Assembly: GCA_019359515.1 (NCBI GenBank)
Contig: JAHHHC010000005.1
Coordinates: 124,001-188,000, forward strand
DNA from: Desmonostoc vinosum HA7617-LM4
GTDB lineage: Bacteria > Cyanobacteriota > Cyanobacteriia > Cyanobacteriales > Nostocaceae
Direction of reading: 5' to 3'
Length of the DNA stretch: 64,000 nucleotides
The notes under the pieces were generated by a model. It was not told where the DNA came from. It was given only the letters and a program-made list of their open reading frames with translations, and searched no databases. Of this stretch, positions 8,976-17,725 are shown piece after piece. The position numbers and the translations under genes are program-made. The first letter of the stretch is position 1, and every line of letters begins with the position of its first letter.

Positions 8976-10013
8976 TTAAGGGCGTACCATGACTTTGATC
9001 GCTTCCCGACTATCCATTGCAGCATACCCTCTGGGAACACTGTCGAGATCGACGGTTAAATCGAGAACAGCAGAGGAGTTGAGTTTGCCTGCCACAGTAT
9101 CGGCTAGCAATTCTGGAATGTAAGCACGGGCAGGTGCAGCCCCGCCTCGCAATGTGATGTTATTCATAAATAAACGACTCAGATTGAAATTCTGTCCGCT
9201 GCCGTGCGGCACGCCAACATAGCCGATCGCTCCACCAGGACGTGCAATGCCGATCGCCGTTGCCATTGCTGACTCACTACCAACACACTCCAGTACCGAC
9301 TCTCCACCGCCTTGGGTCATCTCTTTCACAGCCGTGATCGCTTCTTCCCCTCGACTGCTGACGACATCCGTTGCACCAAACCGTCGTGCAATCTCTAGCC
9401 GCGATTCGTGCCGCCCCAAGATAATGATGCGTTCAGCACCGAGGCGTTTAGCGGCAAGCACGCCACACAACCCCACAGCACCATCACCCACAACTGCAAC
9501 TGTGCTACCTGTGCGGACACCTGCTGAAACGGCGGCATGATGTCCAGTTGACATCACATCGGTGAGCGGTAGAATGGCGGTGAGGAGGTCATCATCATTC
9601 TCAACAGCTTTGGGAATGGCCACTAATGTGCCATCGGCCAAGGGCGAACGGATGGCTTCTGCTTGTCCACCATCATTCGTGGTTCCCCAAAAACCACCAT
9701 GTATGCAAGCGGTTTGGATGCCTTTATGGCAGAACTCACAGGTACCATCGGAAAACGCAAAGGGAGCGAGGACGCGATCGCCCTTCTTCACCGTGCGAAC
9801 AAGAGAGCCGACTTCTTCCACAATTCCCATCCATTCGTGTCCGGTTCGCCAACCCGGTTGCCACTCTTCCTCACCCCGATAGAACCAAAGGTCAGAGCCG
9901 CAGATACAAGCGTGAGTGATCCGAACAATGGCATCTGTGGGCTGTTGAATAATGGGATCGGGAACGGTCTCCACACGGACATCACCAGGGGCATGGTAAA
10001 CGGTTGCTTTCAT
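8976..10013 (-). CDS. Zinc-dependent alcohol dehydrogenase family protein (MDR)
   Basis: This 345-residue medium-chain dehydrogenase has an N-terminal GroES-like domain with the catalytic zinc Cys in ACICGSDLW and His in TGHEWMG. Two further Cys pairs occur in the structural lobe region (GTCEFCHKGIQTAC). The Rossmann NAD(P) domain has VAVVGDGAVGLCGVLAAK (about residues 172-189). A GGAG ribosome site lies 9 bases before the ATG. The substrate is not predictable; relatives act on alcohols or related carbonyl compounds in the cytoplasm. The family is certain and the specificity is open. Confidence 0.85.
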   Translation of the reverse strand: MKATVYHAPGDVRVETVPDPIIQQPTDAIVRITHACICGSDLWFYRGEEEWQPGWRTGHEWMGIVEEVGSLVRTVKKGDRVLAPFAFSDGTCEFCHKGIQTACIHGGFWGTTNDGGQAEAIRSPLADGTLVAIPKAVENDDDLLTAILPLTDVMSTGHHAAVSAGVRTGSTVAVVGDGAVGLCGVLAAKRLGAERIIILGRHESRLEIARRFGATDVVSSRGEEAITAVKEMTQGGGESVLECVGSESAMATAIGIARPGGAIGYVGVPHGSGQNFNLSRLFMNNITLRGGAAPARAYIPELLADTVAGKLNSSAVLDLTVDLDSVPRGYAAMDSREAIKVMVRP

Positions 10014-10079
10014 CGAACAATCTCCGAATTTTAATAGTCATTGATCAAAGAATAGAGGACAAATGACTAATAACTAATT

Positions 10080-11516
10080 TTACCCTGCCCACTGTTTCGC
10101 CCAAGCGAGAGTTTGATGCACCTGTTCGAGTGTAGGTGCTTCGCAGTAGAGGCGCAAAACTGGTTCGGTACCGCTAAACCGAATCATTAACCAACTGTTG
10201 TCTTCTAAGCGGAACTTGTAGCCGTCAATTGTTTGGCAATCTATCACTGTTTTGCCTGCAATTTCTGTTAGGGGTTGGGTTTGCAGTTGTTGTAAAAGAC
10301 GCGATCGCACTTCCATGCTTGCTAAGGGTAAATCGATGCGATCATATGCTGAATTAAAACCTGTTTTTTCCTGTAGCTGACGATAATATTCGCCCAAATC
10401 CAGCCCAGATTCTACAATTGCCTCTAGAACATATAGTGCTGATAGTAGGGCATCACGTTCGGGGATGTGGCTACCATAGCCAATTCCTCCTGACTCTTCA
10501 CCACCTAATAGTACCTGTGCTGCTAACATTCTGTCAGCGATGTATTTATAACCCACAGGAGTTTCAAACACTGACAGATTATGTAACGCTGCTACGCGGG
10601 GTATCAAGTCAGAACCGCTGACAGTTTTGACGATTTCCCCTTGAAAGTTACGCCGTCTAGTTAAATGGTCAATTAATATCGGGATTAATATTTGCGAACT
10701 TAGGAAATTGGCTTCTCCATCGACGGCGGCTATGCGATCGCAGTCTCCATCAAAGACTAACCCTACTGTCAAACCTGAACTATCGCTTTCTTGATGGCTT
10801 TTGATGATTTCAAATAGGCGTGAAAGGTATTTCGGTAAGGGTTCTGGCGCACCACCACCAAATAAAGGATCACGTTCACTGTTGATTTCTTTTACCTGCT
10901 CTGTCAGTAATTTCGCCAATCCACCTGCAGCTGCACCATGCATCACATCAGCAAATAGCGTTAGTTTACCAGAGGCGATCGCGCCTCTAATTTTGGCAAT
11001 ATCGACTTTGCCTTTTAGGGCTTGGGTGTAACTAGGCCAAGGATTAAAATTCTCTTGCTTGCCTGGGGTGGTTGCAGGTGGCAATTCCTGCGATAACAGT
11101 GCTTCTATTTCCTTTGTTACCTCTGGTGGCACTGATCCCCCAAAAGCACCCTTGACTTTTAATCCTAAATATCTTCCAGGATTATGACTGGCTGTAATTA
11201 CTAGCGCCCCCAAAGCATTGAGTTGTTTTGCGGCCCAACTAAAAGCCGGTGTTGGGGCATATGTCTCGCTTAGTAACACATCAAATCCTATCGCGGCGAC
11301 AGTATTGGCAACAACACGAGCAAAGTCTTCCGCCATAAAGCGGCGATCATAGCCGACTACAATTGTCCGGCTACCCACTGTAGGGAAATAGGTATCATAT
11401 AATACTTTTGCAGCGGCTGGTGCGACTAGGGCTAGGCGTTCAAAGGTGAACTCATCACCGATAACGCCCCGCCAGCCGTCTGTACCAAACTTAATTGAGT
11501 TAGCTACAACTGGCAT
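10080..11516 (-). CDS. Phosphoglucomutase/phosphomannomutase family protein
   Basis: This 478-residue alpha-D-phosphohexomutase interconverts hexose 1- and 6-phosphates through a phosphoserine. All four family signatures are present: the phosphorylated Ser110 in ITASHNPGRYLG, the metal loop FDGDCDRIA, the sugar-binding GGEESGG and the phosphate-binding RFSGTEP. It begins MPVVANSIKFGTDGWRG, the usual start of the cyanobacterial GlmM/ManB-like group. It may feed sugar phosphates to cell-envelope glycans, including the locus downstream, but the physiological substrate (glucose, mannose or glucosamine) cannot be decided from sequence. Confidence 0.88.
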   Translation of the reverse strand: MPVVANSIKFGTDGWRGVIGDEFTFERLALVAPAAAKVLYDTYFPTVGSRTIVVGYDRRFMAEDFARVVANTVAAIGFDVLLSETYAPTPAFSWAAKQLNALGALVITASHNPGRYLGLKVKGAFGGSVPPEVTKEIEALLSQELPPATTPGKQENFNPWPSYTQALKGKVDIAKIRGAIASGKLTLFADVMHGAAAGGLAKLLTEQVKEINSERDPLFGGGAPEPLPKYLSRLFEIIKSHQESDSSGLTVGLVFDGDCDRIAAVDGEANFLSSQILIPILIDHLTRRRNFQGEIVKTVSGSDLIPRVAALHNLSVFETPVGYKYIADRMLAAQVLLGGEESGGIGYGSHIPERDALLSALYVLEAIVESGLDLGEYYRQLQEKTGFNSAYDRIDLPLASMEVRSRLLQQLQTQPLTEIAGKTVIDCQTIDGYKFRLEDNSWLMIRFSGTEPVLRLYCEAPTLEQVHQTLAWAKQWAG

Positions 11517-11603
11517 CGGGGTATCCTAACTGTCTTCCTTGAGGATTCTAGCATTTATACAGTGTATAAAGTAAAAAAAGAATCTAGCTTAAAAATGGCG
11601 AGT

Positions 11604-11702
11604 GGGGAACTCGGGGCCCCCGCTCCCGGAGGGAGTGGGGATTAGGGGTAATGGGGAGTGGGGAGTAGGGTCTAGGGGCTAGGGATTAGGGGCTGGGGGA
11701 GA
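11604..11702. repeat. G-rich GGGGAGT/GGGGATTA low-complexity repeat
   Basis: There are repeated units such as GTGGGGA, TAGGGGCT and ATTAGGGG over about 100 bases. The same type recurs at 18993-19022, 50436-50505 and 56948-56967, and inverted at 21225-21262. It is non-coding. Confidence 0.7.
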
Positions 11703-11792
11703 GTAATTTTTGCGGTTTTAACGTGTTATTTATTACGTAAATGTATAGCAAAAATATGTAAAAATATTGATCTGCTCTCTTCTTGCTGATAT

Positions 11793-11921
11793 TTAGAACA
11801 GATAGGGAATTAATCGCTTTGTACGTTGTTTGTAGGCTTGATACTCATCACCAAATTTCTCAAGCAGCATCTGTTCTTCTTGGTCAACTCGTGTTACACA
11901 CGCAATAGTGAAAATGTAGTC
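11793..11921 (-). pseudogene. C-terminal remnant of an isoprenylcysteine-methyltransferase-like membrane protein
   Basis: On the minus strand the frame reads DYIFTIACVTRVDQEEQM, then LLEKFGDEYQAYKQRTKRL, then a short hydrophobic end and a TAA at 11793-11795. The EExLLexFGdeYxxYxxRTkRlIP pattern is the C-terminal signature of the ICMT/NnrU-like methyltransferase family. Only about 43 codons survive. The fragment abuts the leader of the cupin gene on the other strand, so the rest of the gene was lost or replaced. Confidence 0.65.
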
Positions 11922-11967
11922 AAATAGTACTGTGCAGACAAAAATTCAAAGTAAGGAGTTTTCCACT

Positions 11968-12570
11968 ATGACATCTACAAATACACAAATTCATTCTGCT
12001 AATGCGATTACATCTCAACAACTAGAAGTCATTGTAAATCCTGTGACGGGCGATCGCATGACTATTTTGCACTCAACTCAAGCAAGCGGTGGGATGTATG
12101 CAAAGATCCAGTTTGACTTGCCTCCAGGATCTAAAGGTAGCCCACTGCATTATCACACTCGCATGAGTGAAACATTTACTGTACTTAAAGGTTGTCTGGA
12201 AATGGAGGTTGGTCGCAAGGGAAATTGGCGGACATTAAAAGCAGGAGAAAGTTTACATGTTCCAGCTTTGATGCACCACAGTTTCCGTAATAACTCTGAT
12301 GATTGGGTAACTTATACGAGTGAAAACCAACCTGTGGGACAATTTGAGCAGTTTATCAGGGGACTGTTTGGTCTAGCAATTGACGGCAAGGTAAACCATG
12401 AAGGGATGCCGACAAATTTACTTTACTTTGCCCTATTACTGAAGAAAGCAGACACAATTCTCGTTGGCCCACCGTTAATAGTTCAAAAACTGTTAGTTGG
12501 TGGCTTGGTACAGATTGGTAACTGGTTGGGAGTGGAGCGATCGCTTCTCAAATATTGGAACAGGGCATAG
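11968..12570 (+). CDS. Cupin-domain protein
   Basis: This 200-residue protein has a single cupin fold in its N-terminal two thirds. Motif 1 is GSPLHYHTRMSETFTVLKG (two His and a Glu, metal-ligand pattern) and motif 2 is AGESLHVPALMHHSFRN. The C-terminal part is mildly hydrophobic. The frame extends to a GTG at 11932, but the ATG at 11968 has AAGGAG ten bases upstream and is preferred. Function is unknown; single-domain cupins include dioxygenases, isomerases and small-molecule binders. It is monocistronic. Confidence 0.75.
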   Translation: MTSTNTQIHSANAITSQQLEVIVNPVTGDRMTILHSTQASGGMYAKIQFDLPPGSKGSPLHYHTRMSETFTVLKGCLEMEVGRKGNWRTLKAGESLHVPALMHHSFRNNSDDWVTYTSENQPVGQFEQFIRGLFGLAIDGKVNHEGMPTNLLYFALLLKKADTILVGPPLIVQKLLVGGLVQIGNWLGVERSLLKYWNRA

Positions 12571-12711
12571 GGGACAGTTAAGCTAGCAGGCGTTTTGAGC
12601 TTTCAAAAACATAAAAATTACCGAATAACCAATAAATTAATAATCCTTAATAGTCAAAACTATTAAGGATTAATGCTCAGATAAAAAGCTGCTCACAATC
12701 TTGATTTTTCG

Positions 12712-13203
12712 CTAGAAATCATCAAGGTACTCGCTGAGGCGACTAATTACGGGGTCAACCTCTTGCGGAGGCGCAGCAACTGGATGAGCGGTATTATTGA
12801 CTATCTCTGGTGGAATTGGAGATGGGATTGGAGATGGAATTTGCGATCGTTCGTTGATTATGAGCGCCAACTGTGCAACTTGTTGGGAAAGTTGTAGGAT
12901 ATGGCGTTCTATTGCCTGCAAACGATGAGATTCCTTTGCAAAAAAACGTTCCTCAAGGCCAGCCATTTGACGTTGCAGTTCAGCAATTTGTTGTTCAACG
13001 GGTGCTGTTGCTGCTGTTTTTGGACTAGGTCGTACAGATTCCGGTACACACAAAGATTGCCACAATGCCTCTTTACAGAGGTCACTGAAAGACTTATCGG
13101 GTTGTTTCTCCAAATGACTTTCGACTTGCTCTAGCAAGCTTTCGTCAGCAACCCCTGGATTGAACGTCACGGATTTAACTACCTTTTTTGACCATTGGAA
13201 CAT
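12712..13203 (-). CDS. ParR-like partner of the actin-like protein (possible membrane adaptor)
   Basis: This 163-residue protein is encoded 5 bases after the ParM-like gene. The N-terminus (MFQWSKKVVKSVTF) could form an amphipathic helix, with aromatic and hydrophobic residues on one side and lysines on the other. Residues about 15-50 (PGVADESLLEQVESHL, SFSDLCKEALWQSL) resemble a ribbon-helix-helix ParR-type domain. Residues about 70-120 are predicted coiled coil, followed by a Pro-rich linker and an acidic end (SRLSEYLDDF). In plasmid ParMR systems the C-terminal tail of ParR contacts ParM. I recall a recent report of a chromosomal ParMR-derived cytoskeleton in Anabaena (named CorMR); this pair looks like it, but I cannot verify orthology. 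Confidence 0.65.
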   Translation of the reverse strand: MFQWSKKVVKSVTFNPGVADESLLEQVESHLEKQPDKSFSDLCKEALWQSLCVPESVRPSPKTAATAPVEQQIAELQRQMAGLEERFFAKESHRLQAIERHILQLSQQVAQLALIINERSQIPSPIPSPIPPEIVNNTAHPVAAPPQEVDPVISRLSEYLDDF

Positions 13204-13208
13204 CAGTT

Positions 13209-14354
13209 TTAGGCCCTAGCAGCGCGAGTAGAGGACAATTGTGCCTCTCCATAAATATACTGCCCCAAAGCGTTCGCCTGCCGAGAGGGTGCTGCTAAAT
13301 GAGCATTAATCTTTGCTTCTTTGAGTAGACGTTGAATGTCTTCCCAGAAAAACTCACCACCACCGCCAGTCAGAATCACGTCGGTAACGCGTTCTGGCAA
13401 CCAAGCGAGAACACGACCACAAATATCTCGAGAAAACTGCTCTGTCAGGTTAGGGAGAAAATCATCTAAATTAGCGGGCTTGCTGGCACCTTTGGGACGA
13501 TAAAAACGTTCACCTTTGGCTTTGTTAACAGCGGAAATCAACGCCAGAGATTGACTATCTGCCCCATCGATTTCGTGTGCTACTAGTTCATAAAACTTGT
13601 TCATGCCGAAGTCTTCACTCTTAGAAGCACCTCGAGCAAAGCGGAAATTGTCTACCATTAGTAGATCAATAGTTTGATGTCCCACATCAACGATCGCTAC
13701 CGATATTTTTGTAAAATCTGGGCTGGGGCCTTTCTTCGGTTGAGCTTCAGACCACAAAAGACTACCATAGCCTTCTGGCATTACCCAAACTTTGCTAACA
13801 TTCAGCGATAAGGATTCGCCCCGGAAGTTCAACACATGGGGGCCACCTACTTGGCTAATTAACTGAGCTTTTTCCCGTTCAAATTGCTCTAAAGAAAGGA
13901 AAGGCAAGCCCAAAACAACAGAAATATCGTCTTTAAGTTTGAAGTAGCCAGCACACGCCAAAACTTTGACTAATGCATCCTCTACTTTAGATTGGCCGAC
14001 GCCTAGATTAGCTCCAAAATCTGCTGCTAGCTGACCAACAGCGTAACCATTGCCTTGATACTCTAGCCACAAATCCATCAGAGGATCGGTAGCTCTGGCT
14101 TCAAAAACACCCCCACGTACTTGTTCTATGGACATTTGCTTGACGTTGGCAGGTATGAATACCACATTGCCTGGTTCGCGGCTGACACAAGTCTTTGTGG
14201 AGGTTCTACCTAAATCGACACTGAGAATGGTTTTCCCTGAGCCTGTGCTGGGTTTGGGAGAATTAACAGCATTTAAGGGAGTAGATGCCGATACCCTATT
14301 CATCGGTATGGCAGCTGCATTAATTGGAGTGGCGGCGGAAGGTTGGTCTGTCAT
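13209..14354 (-). CDS. ParM/StbA-family actin-like ATPase
   Basis: This 381-residue protein has the actin-fold nucleotide motifs: phosphate-1 ILSVDLGRTSTKT (about residues 43-55), phosphate-2 VAIVDVGHQTIDLL and the adenosine motif VILTGGGGEFFWEDI. About 40 residues of Ala/Pro/Ser/Thr-rich sequence precede the fold. AGGAG lies 8 bases before the ATG. ParM proteins form dynamic filaments that push plasmids apart. Here the surroundings are ordinary chromosomal genes with no replication protein or parC-like repeats seen, which argues for a non-plasmid role such as a cortical filament. It is co-transcribed with the ParR-like gene just downstream. Confidence 0.8.
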   Translation of the reverse strand: MTDQPSAATPINAAAIPMNRVSASTPLNAVNSPKPSTGSGKTILSVDLGRTSTKTCVSREPGNVVFIPANVKQMSIEQVRGGVFEARATDPLMDLWLEYQGNGYAVGQLAADFGANLGVGQSKVEDALVKVLACAGYFKLKDDISVVLGLPFLSLEQFEREKAQLISQVGGPHVLNFRGESLSLNVSKVWVMPEGYGSLLWSEAQPKKGPSPDFTKISVAIVDVGHQTIDLLMVDNFRFARGASKSEDFGMNKFYELVAHEIDGADSQSLALISAVNKAKGERFYRPKGASKPANLDDFLPNLTEQFSRDICGRVLAWLPERVTDVILTGGGGEFFWEDIQRLLKEAKINAHLAAPSRQANALGQYIYGEAQLSSTRAARA

Positions 14355-14560
14355 GAATAAAAGCTCCTAGTCCTGACTTAAAAAGTTGTCATGCTCATCT
14401 TACAAAAATGCGAGTTACCAGAAATTACAGGCTTCGCTAAGTGTAGCTAGAAGTACGCTCAAACTAAATTTGAGCGATCGCGCATTTAGTATTATTTGGC
14501 ATAGTGTAGGCGAATTTTGAACAGATGTAACCCCCACATTCAACTAAAAGCAGCTGTGTA

Positions 14561-15175
14561 TCATCTTCTATTGCTTTTGAGTTGGCGCTTGAGTACCCAA
14601 ACACCAAATGCTAGAACTAAAACTCCCAGCACAATTTTTGATACAGGAGCAAGGTATTCATCCACAAGTTGATACTGACTACCCAATGCGTAACCTGAGT
14701 ATGTTAGCAGACCTACCCAAGCAGCGCTACCTAGTGTTGTATAAAATAAAAATGGTAGTATGGGCATATTGCTAATACCTGCTGGCACAGAAATTAAGGT
14801 GCGGATTCCTGGTACAAGGCGACCAATTAACACTGCTTTACTGCCTTGCCGATCAAACCAACGTTTAGCCTTGGTAATGTCATTGCTGGATACAGCTAGC
14901 CATTTCCCATATCTGTCAGCCCAAGCCCTCAAACGCCTTTCGCCTAAAAATTTCCCAGGATAGTACCAAATCAGCGCCCCCAGGACGGAACCTAAAAGTC
15001 CCGCAAAAAATACGCCAATGATATTGAGCTTGTCGGGTTTTGCTCTTGCTGTAAATCCTGCCAGTGGCATAATCAATTCTGAAGGAATGGGGGGAAAAAG
15101 GTTTTCTAAGAACATCAGCAGGGCAATTCCCCAATAGTCAAATTTTGCAATGGTGTTAGTTATCCATTCAAGCAT
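14561..15175 (-). CDS. DedA family membrane protein (VTT/SNARE-associated domain)
   Basis: This 204-residue integral membrane protein has FLENLFPPIPSELIMPLAG near the N-terminus, the family's re-entrant segment with the acidic residue, and GRLVPGIRTLISVPAGI in the middle, with the two conserved arginines. Four to five hydrophobic segments are visible, ending in a basic tail. DedA proteins support membrane lipid distribution and proton-dependent homeostasis; several act as undecaprenyl-phosphate or phospholipid scramblases. No partner gene is adjacent. Confidence 0.88.
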   Translation of the reverse strand: MLEWITNTIAKFDYWGIALLMFLENLFPPIPSELIMPLAGFTARAKPDKLNIIGVFFAGLLGSVLGALIWYYPGKFLGERRLRAWADRYGKWLAVSSNDITKAKRWFDRQGSKAVLIGRLVPGIRTLISVPAGISNMPILPFLFYTTLGSAAWVGLLTYSGYALGSQYQLVDEYLAPVSKIVLGVLVLAFGVWVLKRQLKSNRR

Positions 15176-15472
15176 TGAGTTAATTCCTTAAGTGGTAATT
15201 CGTAATTCGTAACTAATAAAGGATTTTCAGGTTTGAATGTATTTTTCTTTTTTTCATACTAAATTGGTCTTCAGATGTGTCTTTATAGAACTGGGATAGT
15301 TTGCCAAAAACTACTCATACCAATTCAAAAAAAATCCTGATACACAGAAATCTTTCGTAAGGGTCTAGCAATGCTAAACCCTTACTCATGTATTTGTATA
15401 TTAAAGTGAAATGGTATCAGCATCAGAATGTTGCTATGCATCTTAAAAATCACGAATTACGAATTAATATTT

Positions 15473-15514
15473 AGATCCTCCTAGTCTCTTTACAAAAAGT
15501 ACTAGAGAGGATCT
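15473..15514 (+). other. Strong intergenic stem-loop
   Basis: AGATCCTCCTAGT (15473-15485) pairs with ACTAGAGAGGATCT (15501-15514), 13 pairs with one bulged base, around a 15-base loop. It sits in the 420-base gap 15176-15595, which otherwise holds AATTCGTA heptamers and no gene. A terminator-like hairpin lies 33 bases further on. Confidence 0.55.
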
Positions 15515-15546
15515 AAAGGTTCGACGCATCAGGAAGATACACATAA

Positions 15547-15580
15547 ACGCGGAGAATGCAGATTTCCCCGCGTCTTTTCT
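15547..15580. terminator. Terminator-like hairpin downstream of the Gfo/Idh/MocA gene
   Basis: ACGCGG (15547-15552) pairs with CCGCGT (15568-15573), extended by a GAA/TTTC inner stem. The T-rich side (TCTTTTCTCTTC) is on the plus strand. The hairpin lies 15 bases past the stop of the minus-strand gene at 15596, so it may serve that gene, or end a plus-strand transcript starting near 15430. Confidence 0.55.
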
Positions 15581-15595
15581 CTTCTTCAAAGACTA

Positions 15596-16678
15596 CTAAA
15601 CTGTCGGGGTCAATGATTGTACTCTTGATTCCGATTGCCAGTCTAATGGGTTCCAAACTCTGTCTTCTAGTGCCATTTGCTCAATTAAACTGGCCAATTT
15701 GAGGGCTTTAAGAGCTTGCTCACCACCTACGGAGGGTTGATTGCCTCCGTGGACACAGTTGACAAAATGTTCTAATTCTGCACTCAAAGGTTGAATATTA
15801 CTGGTATAAACTTTTTCAATTAATCCATCTTGCTTGTAAAATACTTGTCGGTGATCGCTTAGAGAATTAGCTGTGGTTTGTCGGTGAATCAAAATTTCAT
15901 TTTTAAGAAAGTCTGCTTCAGTAAATGAGTTTTTGCAATGGGCGACGACACGCCGAATTTTGCGGTGAGTGACTTTACTGGCAGTTAAAGTGGCAACAAT
16001 ACCGTTGGCAAATCCCAAGGTGGCAGTTACGTAATCTAAATAACCAGAGTCTAGGGCACGAGTACCGCTAGCAGTTAACTTTACTACTGGAGAGGCGGCT
16101 AGTTCCAAAAGTAGGTCAATGTCATGGATCATTAAATCCAGCACTACTGAAACATCGTTTGCTCGATCTGAGTAAGGACTCATGCGGTGAGCTTCTAGCG
16201 CCAATAATTCCTCTGTTTTGAGTACTTTGCTCAATTCTCTAAATGCCGGATTGAAACGCTCAATATGACCTACTTGCAGGATGCATTGAGACTCGGCCGC
16301 GGCATTGACTAAGGATTCTGCTTCCGAAATACTAGCAGCGATCGGTTTTTCAATCAAAACGTGAACCCCCCCCAATAGACAATTAATGCCTACGGCGTAA
16401 TGCAGACGGGTAGGAACGGCGACGCAAACTGCTTCTACATGGGGTAGCAGATCGCAGTAATCTTCAAAAAAACGTACCTTGTACTTGCTTGCGGTTTCTA
16501 TCCCCCGTTCGACATTGATATCAGCTACTCCGACTAGTTCAACATCCTTCATTGAACTGAGTACGCGAGTATGATGTTGTCCCATGTTACCCACCCCAAT
16601 CACGCCTATGCGGATTGGTCGTGGCTGGTTGCGCTGTGTGTATAGATTCGGTTCTGCCACTGACATGCTATCTTGCAC
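15596..16678 (-). CDS. Gfo/Idh/MocA family NAD(P)-dependent oxidoreductase
   Basis: The N-terminal Rossmann domain starts with IRIGVIGVGNMGQHHTRVL, followed by the family EKP motif (HVLIEKPIAAS) and the substrate-binding HIERFNPAF and DLMIHDIDLLLEL stretches. The closest functional type I can suggest is a UDP-sugar 3-dehydrogenase (UDP-GlcNAc-like), but this is inference. The frame can be extended to a TTG at 16702. The GTG at 16678 has GAGGAG nine bases upstream and is preferred; an ATG at 16666 is also possible. It could feed envelope glycan synthesis. Confidence 0.82.
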   Translation of the reverse strand: MQDSMSVAEPNLYTQRNQPRPIRIGVIGVGNMGQHHTRVLSSMKDVELVGVADINVERGIETASKYKVRFFEDYCDLLPHVEAVCVAVPTRLHYAVGINCLLGGVHVLIEKPIAASISEAESLVNAAAESQCILQVGHIERFNPAFRELSKVLKTEELLALEAHRMSPYSDRANDVSVVLDLMIHDIDLLLELAASPVVKLTASGTRALDSGYLDYVTATLGFANGIVATLTASKVTHRKIRRVVAHCKNSFTEADFLKNEILIHRQTTANSLSDHRQVFYKQDGLIEKVYTSNIQPLSAELEHFVNCVHGGNQPSVGGEQALKALKLASLIEQMALEDRVWNPLDWQSESRVQSLTPTV

Positions 16679-16977
16679 TATTATTCTCTCCTCAACCACC
16701 AAATTTAGAGACGCTACGGCCGTTGGCGTTTATACAGAAATGCCACCTACGATCCGTCTAAAACCATCCAGATGGTAACATAGAGGTTCTGTTTATGAAG
16801 AATTTCAAAGTTTATAATCAGTTCCCGTAATCTAGCTGTCTTTTGTACAGACAGTTCAAAAACGATCCGTTTTTACACTTTATACAAAAAGTAGTATGTA
16901 TTTTTATTAAATTTTAAAACTGAGTTTTGCATTTGGGGCGTGATTAGCGATTTTTAAGTTCAAACGGTGCAACCGAG

Positions 16978-17667
16978 ATGAAAGCTGTAATTCTGTTGTC
17001 TGGGGGGCTAGACTCCTCCACAATTTTGTATCAAGCGAAGGTAGATCAATGTGAGTGTCACGCTATTTCCTTTGATTATCAGCAGCGACACCGACGAGAG
17101 TTACAGTCTGCCCTCCTTGTCGCTCAGCAAGCTGGAGTAGTACAACATCAAGTGGTTAGCTTTGATTTAAGACAATGGGGTGGTTCAGCACTGACGGACG
17201 ATGCTATAGATTTACCACAAGAGCGTTCTCTAGATGAGATGTCTCAAAATATTCCTGTCACCTATGTCCCGGCGCGTAATACCATTTTTTTGAGCTTTGC
17301 TCTTGGTTATGCGGAGGCGATCGCAGCTGAGTGCGTTTATATTGGGGTTAATGCCTTAGATTACTCTGGATATCCTGATTGTCGTCTTGATTATATCCAG
17401 GCAATGCAAGAAGTTTTTCGTCTAGGAACTAAACAAGGGCGTGAGGGGAAACCGATTACTATTGTTGCACCCTTGATCGATTTGAAAAAGACCGAAATTA
17501 TTCGCTTAGGCAACGATTTGGGAGTTCCTTGGGAACTTACTTGGTCTTGCTATGCTGGCGGTGATGTAGCTTGTGGCGTATGTGATGCTTGTCGCTTACG
17601 GCTTGCGGCTTTTACTGAATTGGGGCTTGTTGATCCACTACCATATGCTTCCCATGGGTTTGATTGA
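16978..17667 (+). CDS. queC: 7-cyano-7-deazaguanine synthase QueC
   Basis: It converts 7-carboxy-7-deazaguanine to preQ0 with ATP and ammonia in the queuosine pathway. The 229-residue protein begins MKAVILLSGGLDSSTILY with the PP-loop SGGLDSS, has VPARNTIFLSFALGYAEA, and ends with the zinc site C-x7-C-x2-C-x2-C (CYAGGDVACGVCDAC). No other queuosine gene is adjacent. Two small inverted repeats lie in the leader (CTGTC/GACAG at 16836-16854 and AAAAACG/CGTTTTT at 16857-16873), but no convincing preQ1 riboswitch was found. Confidence 0.95.
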   Translation: MKAVILLSGGLDSSTILYQAKVDQCECHAISFDYQQRHRRELQSALLVAQQAGVVQHQVVSFDLRQWGGSALTDDAIDLPQERSLDEMSQNIPVTYVPARNTIFLSFALGYAEAIAAECVYIGVNALDYSGYPDCRLDYIQAMQEVFRLGTKQGREGKPITIVAPLIDLKKTEIIRLGNDLGVPWELTWSCYAGGDVACGVCDACRLRLAAFTELGLVDPLPYASHGFD

Positions 17668-17725
17668 CGCGGGGAAAGATTTCGGGCCGAGAGATTGATG
17701 TTTATTAAAAAGGTTTTGTAACTGA

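Noticed and set aside
9562-10034. Several plus-strand frames of about 100 codons
   Set aside because: They are antisense to the alcohol dehydrogenase gene, whose zinc and Rossmann motifs fix the coding strand.
12712-14354. Integrated plasmid origin suggested by ParM/ParR genes
   Set aside because: No replication initiator, iterons, toxin-antitoxin genes or integrase were found nearby.
16782-16789. AGAGGTTC upstream of queC, as in the preQ1-I riboswitch
   Set aside because: The downstream ACACCCTCT-type pairing partner and A-rich tail are missing, and the position is about 190 bases from the start codon.
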